In this document: positions 35,554-44,368 of the stretch, one piece after another
How the letters are laid out: every line of letters starts with the position of its first letter
Position numbering within the stretch: position 1 is the first letter of the stretch
Assembly: GCF_001651035.1 (NCBI RefSeq)
Contig: NZ_LXRG01000233.1
Coordinates: 248,001 to 312,000 of the forward strand
Direction: 5' to 3'
Length of the DNA stretch: 64,000 nucleotides
Source: Halomonas sp. ALS9
GTDB lineage: Bacteria; Pseudomonadota; Gammaproteobacteria; Pseudomonadales; Halomonadaceae
Notes under the pieces: model-generated
Databases searched by the model: none
What the model was told of the DNA's origin: nothing
What the model saw: only the letters and a program-made list of their open reading frames with translations
Made by a program: the position numbers and the translations under genes

Positions 35554-36551
35554 GAACGCTGTCAGAGTGCTGGCTAAAAGGCGCATACCAGGGCAGTCGC
35601 TGGCTATTACCGCTGAGACCGTTAGGGGCGCTGTACCAGTGGGCGATGGCTCGCCGTGAACAGGCCTACCGAAAGGGTCGTAAAATCACCTGGAAAGCGC
35701 CGGTGCCGGTTATTGTGGTGGGTAATATCACCTTGGGAGGGACAGGTAAATCGCCGTTGGTGGCTTGGCTAGCTAGCTGGCTGGTGGCTCAAGGTTGGTC
35801 GCCAGGCATCGTTAGCCGCGGCTATGGCGGAAAAGCGCCGCATTACCCGCTACTTGTCACCGCCGATACTGACGTTGCCGAAAGTGGCGATGAACCACTG
35901 ATGTTGGCCCAGCAGACAGGTCTGCCGGTGGCGGCGGATCCGCAGCGCGCGCGTGGTGTTCAGGCATTGGTAGAGGCGGGCTGCGATATTATCCTCAGCG
36001 ACGACGGATTGCAGCACTTGGCACTGGCCCGGGATATTGAGCTAGTCGTTATTGATGGCGCCCGTGGGCTGGGTAACGGGCGCTGCCTGCCCGCGGGGCC
36101 ACTGCGCGAGTCGCCCAGTCGGTTGCGCCGGGTTGATGCGGTAATCGTCAACGGTGACCCTCAGCCGCCGCTGCCGGTTAGCTCTGTCACTACCATGCAG
36201 CTAGCACCACTGTGCTGGCGTCGCCTTGAAGATGGCGAGCGCTTTCCGCTCACGCCACTGCCGTTTACGCTGCCAGTGCACGCGGTGGCGGGTATCGGAC
36301 ATCCTGAGCGTTTTTTTCGTACACTTTCCGCATTGGATGTTGAGGGGGAGTGGCACCCGCTTGCCGATCACCAACATTTTGATGCAGATGCGCTAAACTT
36401 TGCAGACACGCGCCCGGTGATTATGACCGCCAAAGACGCCGTTAAGTGTTACGCCCTGGCGCCGGCCAACAGCTGGGTACTAGACGTGGAAGCAATGCTT
36501 CCTCCCGAATTTGAGCACTGGCTGGCAGCGCGGCTGTCGGCACTTTCCTAA
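35550..36551 (+). CDS. lpxK: Tetraacyldisaccharide 4'-kinase LpxK
   Basis: 333 residues. Phosphorylates the 4' position of the lipid A disaccharide at the inner membrane. Walker A 'GNITLGGTGKSPLVAWLA', then 'GIVSRGYGGKAPHYP', 'GDEPLMLAQQTGLPV' and 'ILSDDGLQHLALARDIELVV'. Near the end 'TAKDAVKCYALA' is family-typical. Coupled to msbA by ATGA; the Trm112-like gene follows after 13 nt. Confidence 0.95.
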   Translation: MRTLSECWLKGAYQGSRWLLPLRPLGALYQWAMARREQAYRKGRKITWKAPVPVIVVGNITLGGTGKSPLVAWLASWLVAQGWSPGIVSRGYGGKAPHYPLLVTADTDVAESGDEPLMLAQQTGLPVAADPQRARGVQALVEAGCDIILSDDGLQHLALARDIELVVIDGARGLGNGRCLPAGPLRESPSRLRRVDAVIVNGDPQPPLPVSSVTTMQLAPLCWRRLEDGERFPLTPLPFTLPVHAVAGIGHPERFFRTLSALDVEGEWHPLADHQHFDADALNFADTRPVIMTAKDAVKCYALAPANSWVLDVEAMLPPEFEHWLAARLSALS

Positions 36552-36564
36552 AGGAGATACACGC

Positions 36565-36798
36565 ATGGATAAGGAACTGCTGGCAATGCTGGTCTGCCCA
36601 TTGTGCAACGGTAAACTGAAATATGATCGCGATGCTCAAGAACTGCGCTGCCACTACGATGGCTTGGCCTATCCGATTCAAGAGGGCATTCCGGTGATGT
36701 TGCCGGAAGAAGCTCGCGTCATGGATGCTGATGAGAAGCTGCACACGTCGCCAGGGCGTACTCCAGGTCGCCCCCAAGAGCGTTTAGGAGACGCTTAA
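36565..36798 (+). CDS. Trm112-family small protein (YcaR-like)
   Basis: 77 residues from ATG 36565, preceded by AAAGGAGA. Characteristic start 'MDKELLAMLVCPLCNGKLKY' with a CxxC pair, then 'LRCHYDGLAYPIQEGIPVMLPEEAR'. The family is small and zinc-ribbon-like, with only two to three Cys kept here. It is regularly found between lpxK and kdsB; its bacterial role is not established. Stop overlaps kdsB by one base. Confidence 0.9.
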   Translation: MDKELLAMLVCPLCNGKLKYDRDAQELRCHYDGLAYPIQEGIPVMLPEEARVMDADEKLHTSPGRTPGRPQERLGDA

Positions 36799-37586
36799 TG
36801 ACGGTTGCAGATGATATGGCAGATTTTAAAGTGCCTGACTTCACCGTTGTCGTACCCGCACGCTATGGCTCGACCCGGTTGCCTGGCAAGCCACTGCTTG
36901 AGATTGCCGGGGAACCAATGGTTGCTCACGTATGGCGGCGAGCTTGCCAGAGCCACGCCAGCCGAGTCGTAGTGGCGACCGACGATAGCCGCATCCGTGA
37001 TGCTATGCTGCCTTATGGCGCCGAAGTGATCATGACTCGTGACGATCATCCTTCTGGCACTGATCGCTTAGCCGAGGTGGCTGATATTTTGGCGTTGTCA
37101 GATGACGCGTTGCTGGTCAATGTGCAGGGCGACGAGCCGTTAATTCCTCCCGCGCTGATTGACCAGGTGGCGCTGCGCCTAGCCGACGATCCCGCAGCAT
37201 CGATAGCCACGCTCGCCGAGCCTATCAATGACGTGGACACGCTGTTTAATCCCAACGTGGTTAAGGTGGTGCGTACGCTACAGGGGCGCGCGCTGTATTT
37301 TTCCCGGGCACCGATTCCTTGGGATCGTGAGCAGTTCAAAGCGCCACCGACTCTGCTGTCAACCGATGCCTGGCTTCGCCATATCGGCCTGTATGCCTAT
37401 CGTGCCGGTTTCCTAGCTGCCTACCGTGACTGGCCAGCCTCAAGCCTTGAACAGCTAGAGCAATTAGAACAGCTGCGTGCGCTGCAGAATGGCCACGTGA
37501 TTCAAGTGGCGCTGGCCTGCGAAGTCAACCCTGCCGGTGTAGATACGGCCGAGGATCTGGCGCGGGTGCGGGCGCTGCTGGCCTAG
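36798..37586 (+). CDS. kdsB: 3-deoxy-manno-octulosonate cytidylyltransferase KdsB
   Basis: 262 residues. Activates Kdo as CMP-Kdo for lipopolysaccharide inner-core synthesis. Nucleotidyltransferase motifs: 'VVPARYGSTRLPGKPLLEI', 'VVVATDDSRIRD', 'SGTDRLAEVADI', 'LLVNVQGDEPLIPP' and 'HIGLYAYRAGFLAAY'. Near residues 215-225 there is a short Leu-Glu-Gln repeat. TAATG junction with the preceding gene. Confidence 0.96.
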   Translation: MTVADDMADFKVPDFTVVVPARYGSTRLPGKPLLEIAGEPMVAHVWRRACQSHASRVVVATDDSRIRDAMLPYGAEVIMTRDDHPSGTDRLAEVADILALSDDALLVNVQGDEPLIPPALIDQVALRLADDPAASIATLAEPINDVDTLFNPNVVKVVRTLQGRALYFSRAPIPWDREQFKAPPTLLSTDAWLRHIGLYAYRAGFLAAYRDWPASSLEQLEQLEQLRALQNGHVIQVALACEVNPAGVDTAEDLARVRALLA

Positions 37587-37592
37587 CCCAGT

Positions 37593-37624
37593 CGCTAATG
37601 ACGAGTGACGCTAATGAGTTGTCA
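37593..37624. repeat. Two 16-bp imperfect tandem repeats
   Basis: CGCTAATGACGAGTGA (37593-37608) is followed by CGCTAATGAGTTGTCA (37609-37624), 12 of 16 bases alike, in the spacer between kdsB and the phosphatase gene and just before its ribosome site. Each copy carries an ATG. Confidence 0.6.
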
Positions 37625-37636
37625 AGGAGTGCTACT

Positions 37637-38101
37637 GTGAAAGTGTTATTTGTGTGTTTAGGTAATATTTGCCGTTCTCCCACCGCGGAAGGTGTTTTTC
37701 GCCGTGCTATTAAGCAAGCGGGACTTGCCGAACAGGTTGAAATTGACTCCTGCGGTGTTGGCAGTTGGCATCTGGGCAAAGCACCGGATGCCCGCGCCCA
37801 GCAAGCAGCCCTGCTGCGCGGTATCGATTTAAGCGGACTGCGTGCCCGCCAGCTTAGCGAGCACGATTTTACTGAATTCGACTACGTTCTGGGCATGGAT
37901 CAGGACAATTTACGCGCCATGCGCGACCTGAAGCCCACCAATAGTAAAGCGCATGTTGGGCTATTTTTGGATTTTGCTGGTACTCCCGGTGCTGAAGTCC
38001 CAGACCCTTACTATGGCGGTGATGAGGGGTTCGAGAACGTGCTGAATATGATTGAGGCCGCGTCAGATGGTTTGATTCAACACCTCAAGCGGGCGCTGTA
38101 A
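37637..38101 (+). CDS. Low-molecular-weight protein-tyrosine phosphatase
   Basis: 154 residues from GTG 37637, chosen because AAGGAG (37624-37629) lies upstream and the family starts at 'VKVLFVCLGNICRSPTAEG'. The P-loop CLGNICRS holds the nucleophilic Cys and Arg; the general acid is in 'EVPDPYYGGDEGFENV'. It dephosphorylates tyrosine-phosphorylated proteins or small substrates. There is no nearby tyrosine kinase or capsule gene, so it is not a Wzb in context; placement between kdsB and murB is as in Pseudomonas. Confidence 0.93.
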   Translation: MKVLFVCLGNICRSPTAEGVFRRAIKQAGLAEQVEIDSCGVGSWHLGKAPDARAQQAALLRGIDLSGLRARQLSEHDFTEFDYVLGMDQDNLRAMRDLKPTNSKAHVGLFLDFAGTPGAEVPDPYYGGDEGFENVLNMIEAASDGLIQHLKRAL

Positions 38102-38126
38102 TGGGGCTAATGGTGTGGCTAAATAG

Positions 38127-39137
38127 ATGACTATTTTCAGCAATGTCGATTTGTCCGCGGCAAATACGCTTCGGCTTCCCTGCCAAGCAGAGCGCTTTGC
38201 CGCGCCAACGACATTGACCGCCTTACGCCAAACGCTAGCGCAGGCTTGCCGTAAGGGCTGGCCAGTCACGTTGCTAGGCGGCGGTAGCAATGTGCTACTG
38301 CCTGAAAAACTGCCGGGGTTGGTGGTGCGTCCTGCTTTGCAGCAGTTCTGGCTTAGCCAGCATCAAGGGGATGTGCTGGCTCACGTGGGGGCTGGCGTTA
38401 GCTGGCATACGCTGGTGATGACCACCGCTGCGCGTGGCTTATGGGGCATTGAAAATCTCGCGCTGATCCCTGGCAGTTGTGGTGCCGCGCCAGTGCAGAA
38501 TATCGGAGCCTACGGTGTTGAGCTTGCCGATACGCTGCAAGCGGTGCAAGTAATGGAGCTTGCCACAGGACGGGTTGATTGGTTAAACGCCCAGCAGTGC
38601 ACTTTTGGTTACCGTGACAGTATCTTTAAAGGCGAATTGGCAGGAAGTGTGGTGATCACTCGGTTGGTTTTGCGTTTGTCACGCACGCCAGCACCCCGGC
38701 TTGGCTATGGCGACCTCGCTGCACGATTAGTAGGCTCTCTCACGCCGCTCGCGGTAGCCGAAGCGGTATGCGCCATTCGGCGCGAGAAGTTGCCCGATCC
38801 ACAGGTGCTTGCCAATGCGGGGAGTTTCTTCAAAAACCCGCTAGTGACTGATGCACAGGCAGTGGAGTTGCTACATCAGTATCCGGCTATGCCCCATTTC
38901 CCTCAGCAGGGAGGTCAAACAAAGCTGGCGGCGGGGTGGTTAATCGACCAGTGTGGCTTGAAAGGGATGCGTGATGGTGCATTCGGAGTGCACCAGCATC
39001 AAGCGTTGGTGCTGGTGCACTTTGGCGGCGGTGATCGTCAGGGCCTAATGAAAACAGCTAGCTATATCGCTGACCAGGTTGAGGCACACTTTGGGATACG
39101 TTTAGAGCCCGAACCGCGATTAGTTAATCCCTATTAG
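38127..39137 (+). CDS. murB: UDP-N-acetylenolpyruvoylglucosamine reductase MurB
   Basis: 336 residues, FAD enzyme making UDP-MurNAc, the substrate of MurC. FAD-binding 'PVTLLGGGSNVLLPEKLPG' and 'LALIPGSCGAAPVQNIGAYG', then 'FGYRDSIFKGE' and the catalytic Ser in 'ANAGSFFKNP'. C-terminal 'AAGWLIDQCGLKG' and 'VHQHQALVLVH'. Length and order fit the type I (E. coli-like) enzyme. The gene end lies inside a triple 14-bp repeat. Confidence 0.96.
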   Translation: MTIFSNVDLSAANTLRLPCQAERFAAPTTLTALRQTLAQACRKGWPVTLLGGGSNVLLPEKLPGLVVRPALQQFWLSQHQGDVLAHVGAGVSWHTLVMTTAARGLWGIENLALIPGSCGAAPVQNIGAYGVELADTLQAVQVMELATGRVDWLNAQQCTFGYRDSIFKGELAGSVVITRLVLRLSRTPAPRLGYGDLAARLVGSLTPLAVAEAVCAIRREKLPDPQVLANAGSFFKNPLVTDAQAVELLHQYPAMPHFPQQGGQTKLAAGWLIDQCGLKGMRDGAFGVHQHQALVLVHFGGGDRQGLMKTASYIADQVEAHFGIRLEPEPRLVNPY

Positions 39138-39161
39138 TTAACCTCTATTCGTTAATATCTT
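39120..39161. repeat. Three 14-bp imperfect repeats spanning the murB stop codon
   Basis: TTAGTTAATCCCTA (39120-39133), TTAGTTAACCTCTA (39134-39147) and TTCGTTAATATCTT (39148-39161). The murB TAG lies in the second unit, so duplication changed the last residues of MurB and extended the spacer. Confidence 0.75.
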
Positions 39162-39190
39162 GACCCGGTCTCTAACGATGCCCATAACGC

Positions 39191-39218
39191 AAAAATCCCC
39201 GCCGAAGCGGGGATTTTT
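39191..39218. terminator. Bidirectional terminator between murB and rne
   Basis: Perfect 12-bp stem (AAAAATCCCCGC with GCGGGGATTTTT) around a CGAA tetraloop. A-run and T-run flank the GC core, so it can end transcripts from both convergent genes. Confidence 0.93.
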
Positions 39219-39240
39219 GTTACTGAAACACGCGACCGAT

Positions 39241-42200
39241 TTACTCGGAATGGGTGTCTTGCTGTGCCTGTTTGCGTTTCTCACGCGGGTCATTGTGAGC
39301 CCGGGTGCGACGACGGCGCGGCTTGGGTGTTTCTTCAGTTGCAGCATCTTCAGCAGGCGCTTCGCTGGCCACTGGTTGAGCTTCTGCTTGAGTTGCATGG
39401 GCTTCAGTCGTAGTGGTCTCAGTCGTAGGAGGCTCGGTCGTGCCTAGATCGCCACTATTCTTTTCAGGGCTATTCGCTTCAGGGCTATCTGTTCCAGGGC
39501 TATGCGCTTCAGCGCTACTCCCTTCAACGCTACTCCCTTCAACGTTTTGTAGCTCATCACCTTTTTCTGCTGCGTCTTGCTTCGGCACGCTGCTGGAAGG
39601 CTCTTCAATCGAAGGGGCAGCAGCGGCGACACTTTCAGAAACGCTTGGAGTTACTGCCGCCTGGCTGGTTTCCTGGGCACTAGCTGACGCTTCGGGTTGA
39701 CGCTCGTCGCTGCTTTGAGCGATATCAGCATTTGGGTAAGTCGCTGGCAGTTCGATGGTGTCAGGCGCAACTGGTTCGCTAGCACTGTGCTGACTATTGG
39801 CAGTTTGCTCGGTCTCAGCAGGCGCTGCGTTGGCCTCTGCTGTTTCTGAAGCAACTTCAGATACCTCAGATGGTGCTGCCTGCTCATTGCTGGCTGGGGC
39901 CACCGGCTCGCTTGGCTTGGCAGCGGTCTCATCCTGCTCAACTGTGTCAGCGGTGGGCGGTTGTTCCGCTGGTGCAGCCGCTTTAGGCTGGCGACGCGGG
40001 TGCGACGACTTGCGCGCTTTAGCGTTGTCTGCCGCTGAGCGGTCGGCGGTGGCAACGTCCGCTTGCTCAGGCTTTTGCGGTTCTTGTTTAGCTTCGGGCT
40101 CAGTCTTAGCGTCGGACTCAGTTTTAGCGTCGGACTCAGGCGCAGCGGTATCGTCTGCTGGTGCATCAGCTGTCGCTGCTTTAGCCACCTGCGTTTGCTC
40201 TTCTGTGGCAGGTGCTTCGCTCGGCTCTTGCGCGGCTGATGCCGTTTCATCCTGTGCTTCAGCCTGCAGTTTTAATTGCTCAGCTTCGGCTTGAGGATTG
40301 ATCGCCTGGGTACGTGTGCGGTTACGCGGGTTATTACGCGTACGTTTTGGCTTGCCATCGTCCGGTGTTGTCTCCGGCTGCTTGGCCAACTCTTCGCTCT
40401 GCTTATCGCGACGCGGCTCTTTCTGTGCAGCGCCTTTACTGTTATTACCCTCTTTGGCAGAGGTGTCTTTCTCAGCGCTCTCTTTGGCAGGGTTATCTTT
40501 GGCAGGGCTATCTGCCTGAGTCTCTCTGCGAGGCGCTTTATTAGCGGTCTCTTGGCCGTTAGCCTCTTCTTGCTGAGGGTGGCGACGGCGATTGCGTGTG
40601 CGGGTAGGGCCGCTGCGCTTATCGCTATTATCGTCACTGGCAGGGCGCGGCGTGCTGTTGCGCTGCTCAGTTTTCTGCTCAACTTTTTGTTCAGCTTTTG
40701 GCTCAGAGCGGGCGCTGTTATCGCTGCGTGACTCGTTACGATTAGTGTTGTCGCCGCGTTCGCCACGCGACGACTTCTGCCGCGACTCACTGCTGCGCTG
40801 ACTGGTTCTACGCTCACTCGGCTTGCGTGGTGCTGGGGTCTCAGCCTTGGGTTCTGGCGTGGCTTCAGCACTGCTTTCGTCGCTGCCTAACAACTTGGCA
40901 AAACCGCGGATAAAGCGGCCGATAACACTAGGCTGCTCGCTGGACGCTGGTGCGACTTTTGCTGCAGGAGCTTGGACAGCCGCAGGTTCTTTCTCTTCAG
41001 TTTGCAGCGATGCCGGTGCGGGAGCATTGTGTGTGACGCTCTTAACGGCGGCCTCGGCGCGAAGTGCGGGTGGCACAAAGCTATGTGCCGGTTCTTTGCC
41101 CACTTCGGTATCAGTGGAGAGCTCAAAGCTCGATAGGCTTTGGGTGTCGTCCTCGTCCAGATGATCGTCGCGCAGGCGTTGTACGTCGTAGTGGGGCGTA
41201 TCCATGTCAGGATTAGGCAGCAGCACGACGCGAACATTCTGACGAGACTCAAGATCAGCCAGCACGCTGCGTTTTTCGTTTAGCAGGTAAGTGGCCACCG
41301 GTACCGGCAGAATGGCGCGAATCTGGGCGCTATTCTCTTTCATGGCCTCTTCTTCAATCAGGCGCATGATAGAAAGCGACAGCGAACGCACATCGCGAAT
41401 GGTGCCCTGGCCATTACAGCGCGGGCACACCACGCCACTGGTTTCACCCAGGGAGGGGCGTAGACGCTGACGGGACATCTCCATCAGGCCGAAGCGTGAA
41501 ATACGGCCAATCTGTACCCGTGCACGGTCTAATTTAAGTGCGTCGCGCATGCGGTTTTCAACTTCACGCTGGTTGCGCGCTGGCCCCATGTCGATAAAGT
41601 CGATGACCACCAGACCGCCGATATCGCGCAGGCGTAGCTGACGGGCGATCTCATCGGCGGCTTCGGAGTTGGTCTGCAGGGCGGTCTCTTCGATATCACT
41701 GCCGCGAGTGGCGCGGGCGGAGTTGATATCGATAGAGACCAGCGCTTCGGTGTGATCGATCACAATCGAGCCGCCAGAAGGCAGCTTCACTTCGCGCTGA
41801 TAGGCGGTTTCGATTTGCGATTCAATCTGGAAGCGCGAGAATAGCGGCACTTCGTCCGCGTAGAGTTTGATCTTCTGCTGGTACGAGGGCATCACCTGAC
41901 GAATAAAGCCCAGCGCCTCGGCGTGAATCTCGGGGCTGTCGATCAGCACTTCACCGATGTCCTGGCGCAAATAGTCGCGCATGGCGCGAATAATGACGTT
42001 GGATTCACGGTAGATCAAAAACGGGGCAGGGCGCTTGGCGGCTTCGGTGGTGATCGATTCCCACACCTGAACCAGGTAATCCAGATCCCACTGCAGCTCT
42101 TCCGGGTTACGACCGATGCCCGCGGTGCGCACGATCAGACCCATTTTATCCGGCACGGTCAGCTGACCCATGGCATCTTTGAGCTGGCTGCGCTCGTCAC

Positions 42201-42627
42201 CTTCGATGCGGCGTGAAATGCCGCCTGCACGTGGGTTATTGGGCATCAGCACTAAAAAGCGACCCGCCAGGCTAACAAAGGTGGTTAGCGCGGCGCCTTT
42301 ATTGCCACGCTCTTCTTTGTCGACCTGGACGATGACCTCTTGCCCCTCTTTGAGCACCTCTTTGATGCTCGGACGTCCGGAAACGTCTTTGACGAAGTAC
42401 TCGCGAGAGATCTCTTTGAGGGGTAAAAAACCGTGGCGATCCGCGCCGTAATCGACAAAGGCGGCTTCCAAGGAGGGTTCTACGCGGGTGATTTTACCGC
42501 GATAGATATTGGCTTTTTTCTGTTCTCTTGCACCGGATTCGATATCTAAATCGTAAAGGCGCTGTCCATCAACTAAAGCGACACGCAGCTCTTCGGGCTG
42601 GGTCGCATTAATAAGCATCCGTTTCAT
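39241..42627 (-). CDS. rne: Ribonuclease E
   Basis: 1128 residues from the ATG at 42625-42627, where the conserved 'MKRMLINATQPEELRVALVDG' begins; a longer in-frame start has no family support. N-terminal catalytic half: S1 domain, 5'-sensor, DNase-I-like domain with the metal-binding Asp residues in 'ALVSIDINSARATRGSDIE' and 'LVVIDFIDMGPARNQ', and the zinc link 'CPRCNGQG'. The C-terminal half is a long disordered scaffold rich in Glu, Ala, Arg and Ser, with Arg-rich RNA-binding stretches, and is built from short in-frame repeats. It initiates mRNA decay and rRNA/tRNA processing. Divergent from rluC as in E. coli. Confidence 0.97.
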   Translation of the reverse strand: MKRMLINATQPEELRVALVDGQRLYDLDIESGAREQKKANIYRGKITRVEPSLEAAFVDYGADRHGFLPLKEISREYFVKDVSGRPSIKEVLKEGQEVIVQVDKEERGNKGAALTTFVSLAGRFLVLMPNNPRAGGISRRIEGDERSQLKDAMGQLTVPDKMGLIVRTAGIGRNPEELQWDLDYLVQVWESITTEAAKRPAPFLIYRESNVIIRAMRDYLRQDIGEVLIDSPEIHAEALGFIRQVMPSYQQKIKLYADEVPLFSRFQIESQIETAYQREVKLPSGGSIVIDHTEALVSIDINSARATRGSDIEETALQTNSEAADEIARQLRLRDIGGLVVIDFIDMGPARNQREVENRMRDALKLDRARVQIGRISRFGLMEMSRQRLRPSLGETSGVVCPRCNGQGTIRDVRSLSLSIMRLIEEEAMKENSAQIRAILPVPVATYLLNEKRSVLADLESRQNVRVVLLPNPDMDTPHYDVQRLRDDHLDEDDTQSLSSFELSTDTEVGKEPAHSFVPPALRAEAAVKSVTHNAPAPASLQTEEKEPAAVQAPAAKVAPASSEQPSVIGRFIRGFAKLLGSDESSAEATPEPKAETPAPRKPSERRTSQRSSESRQKSSRGERGDNTNRNESRSDNSARSEPKAEQKVEQKTEQRNSTPRPASDDNSDKRSGPTRTRNRRRHPQQEEANGQETANKAPRRETQADSPAKDNPAKESAEKDTSAKEGNNSKGAAQKEPRRDKQSEELAKQPETTPDDGKPKRTRNNPRNRTRTQAINPQAEAEQLKLQAEAQDETASAAQEPSEAPATEEQTQVAKAATADAPADDTAAPESDAKTESDAKTEPEAKQEPQKPEQADVATADRSAADNAKARKSSHPRRQPKAAAPAEQPPTADTVEQDETAAKPSEPVAPASNEQAAPSEVSEVASETAEANAAPAETEQTANSQHSASEPVAPDTIELPATYPNADIAQSSDERQPEASASAQETSQAAVTPSVSESVAAAAPSIEEPSSSVPKQDAAEKGDELQNVEGSSVEGSSAEAHSPGTDSPEANSPEKNSGDLGTTEPPTTETTTTEAHATQAEAQPVASEAPAEDAATEETPKPRRRRTRAHNDPREKRKQAQQDTHSE
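39463..39552. repeat. 15-bp minisatellite inside the rne C-terminal region
   Basis: Six consecutive 15-bp units from TTCAGGGCTATTCGC (39463-39477) to TTCAACGTTTTGTAG (39538-39552), the last diverged. On the coding strand each unit adds five residues (EGSSV, EGSSA, EAHSP, GTDSP, EANSP, EKNSG). A separate 18-bp unit repeats at about 40100-40135 (SDAKTE twice). Copy number changes would keep the frame. Confidence 0.85.
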
Positions 42628-43346
42628 AGTGTCTCGCATAGCGTTGCGTACCGGCGAACGGCCTATGGTGTGACGTAGGCGAACCGCTGGGTGCTGCGTG
42701 CTTGTGCTCGGCGCATTGCTATGCTGACGCGTCAAGCCGGGAGGGCGTCATCGCCGACCCGGCCAATAGGGCGTTGAGTACGTGGCGGAGGCAGGACGTG
42801 TTCCGGTGGATCTGTCACGTCCATCCGGCCCTGCTGACACCGCCAACACCTGGCATTCATCGATTCACCAACGCCGGCCACCGGCACAGCGTTGAACTTT
42901 TCGCCCGGAGCCAGCCAGCGCCTTGTGACGAGTAAGGAGGGGCTGCTCAGGGCGTGGCGTTGTTTAGTTACTGCCTGCCGTTGAGGGCTAGGCTTACTTT
43001 CATCTGCCGGCATAAAACGGGCGGCAGCGTTACTGCATTTTTAAGATCAATTTTTAATACTGGAAAACGGCCAATGCGTACACTGGTGCCGTTTTGTGTT
43101 CAGGCCTGCGTGTTAGTCGGGCAGGCGCATTAACCAAGCTCAGCGGTGATGCTCTTTGCTAACAAATTTAATCAATTAGCTATCATTCAGCTAGTCACTA
43201 GCGCTAGACAAGGAAGCTTTTTGCGCTTAGCTGGTGAACAACTTGGAATATAACAGTAAAGACAACGACCAGCAATTGACGCAATGCCCTTTGGTCTACG
43301 TTAGAATGCCGTTTTTAGCGTCATAGCAGAGCAGGAGTAAGCGGTA
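42628..43346. promoter_or_regulatory. 719-nt rne/rluC divergent region with a long structured rne leader
   Basis: No convincing gene. On the minus strand a -10 TATTAA (43054-43059) 17 nt from a weak -35 TGTACG (43077-43082) would give an rne leader of about 420 nt. That leader is GC-rich and can fold strongly: 42794-42800 pairs with 42816-42822 (GGACGTG/CACGTCC), and this competes with 42803-42810 pairing to 42820-42828 (CCGGTGGA/TCCATCCGG). E. coli rne has a roughly 360-nt leader through which RNase E controls its own mRNA; similar autoregulation is inferred. On the plus strand TTGACG (43276-43281) and TAGAAT (43302-43307) are candidate rluC elements but 20 nt apart. Confidence 0.5.
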
Positions 43347-44300
43347 ATGTCCGAAGGGCGTGAAGTGCAGTGGGTGGATATCGCCCCGGAGCAAGCAGGG
43401 CAGCGAATTGATAATTTTCTCATGACGCGTCTTAAGGGTGCGCCACGCGCGCTTATCTATCGCATCGTGCGTAAAGGGGAAGTGCGCGTTAACAAAAAGC
43501 GCGTAAAGGTCGATTACCGCTTGCAGGCGGGCGATTTAGTCCGCGTTCCGCCGCTACGCTTGGCACCTCGCGAAGCCGTTAAGGAAGTCAGCGATAATTT
43601 GCGCGACCTGTTGGTCGGTAGTGTCATTATGGAGGGCCCAGACTGGATGGTGCTTAACAAGCCCTCTGGTTTGGCTGTGCATGGCGGCAGCGGGGTTAAA
43701 ATTGGGCTTATAGAAGCGCTGCGTCAAGTGCGCGATGATCTGAGCTTCCTGGAGCTGGTTCACCGCTTGGATCGGGATACGTCAGGCTGTTTACTGCTGG
43801 CCAAATCTCGCGATGCATTGGTGACCCTTAATGAGTCGCTGAAAAAACACGGCATGGATAAGCGCTATCTGGCGCTGGTTAGCGGGCGTTGGCCGGCGCG
43901 TAAAACCTATGAAAGTGCGCGTTTGGATCGCTTTGATGCGGGCAATGGTGAACGTCGGGTAAGGGTAGATCCTAATGGTAAAGTGTCGCGTACCCATTTT
44001 TCGGTGGTCGAAACCTTCGAAAAAGTAACCCTGATAGAGGCTGAGCCGGTCACCGGGCGAACTCATCAAATTCGCGTCCATGCCGCCCATGCGGGCCATG
44101 CGCTGTTAGGCGACGACAAATACGCTACTCGTGAAAGCGGTTTTCTCACCAAGCAGCTAGGCTTGGGGCGGCTTTTCTTGCATGCCCGGGCGTTGACCTT
44201 TCCAGAGCCCGGCAATGGACGTCCAGTCACCGTCAAAGCGCCGCTGCCAGAGGCCTTAGAAGAGGCGCTTAAGCGTGCCCGCCAAAATGCCCTTCGCTGA
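43347..44300 (+). CDS. rluC: 23S rRNA pseudouridine synthase RluC (955/2504/2580)
   Basis: 317 residues. N-terminal S4 RNA-binding domain ('AGQRIDNFLMTRLKGAPRALIYRIVRKGEVRVN' in parts) and a RluA-type catalytic domain with 'VHRLDRDTSGCLLLAKS', whose Asp is the nucleophile, plus 'EPVTGRTHQIRVHAAHAGH'. Located divergent from rne, which favours RluC over RluA/RluD. AGGAG lies upstream of the ATG. Confidence 0.94.
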   Translation: MSEGREVQWVDIAPEQAGQRIDNFLMTRLKGAPRALIYRIVRKGEVRVNKKRVKVDYRLQAGDLVRVPPLRLAPREAVKEVSDNLRDLLVGSVIMEGPDWMVLNKPSGLAVHGGSGVKIGLIEALRQVRDDLSFLELVHRLDRDTSGCLLLAKSRDALVTLNESLKKHGMDKRYLALVSGRWPARKTYESARLDRFDAGNGERRVRVDPNGKVSRTHFSVVETFEKVTLIEAEPVTGRTHQIRVHAAHAGHALLGDDKYATRESGFLTKQLGLGRLFLHARALTFPEPGNGRPVTVKAPLPEALEEALKRARQNALR

Positions 44301-44309
44301 TATGACATT

Positions 44310-44339
44310 ATAAAGAGGTTCTTCATAAAGAGGTTCTTC
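44310..44339. repeat. Two identical 15-bp tandem repeats
   Basis: ATAAAGAGGTTCTTC at 44310-44324 and again at 44325-44339, in the 68-nt spacer between rluC and the HAD phosphatase gene. Exact copies imply a recent duplication. Each contains an AGAGG that resembles a ribosome site but both are about 40 nt from the next ATG. Confidence 0.93.
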
Positions 44340-44368
44340 AACCACGAGTCCTTGAGCAAGGAGTTGCC

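Noticed and set aside
40272..40871. Long out-of-frame ORFs within the rne C-terminal region on both strands
   Set aside because: Low-complexity repeats keep several frames open; the in-frame RNase E reading continues from a fully conserved N-terminus.
42732..43013. 93-codon minus-strand ORF in the rne/rluC gap
   Set aside because: No recognisable domain, Pro/Arg-rich composition typical of GC-rich non-coding sequence; better explained as the rne leader.
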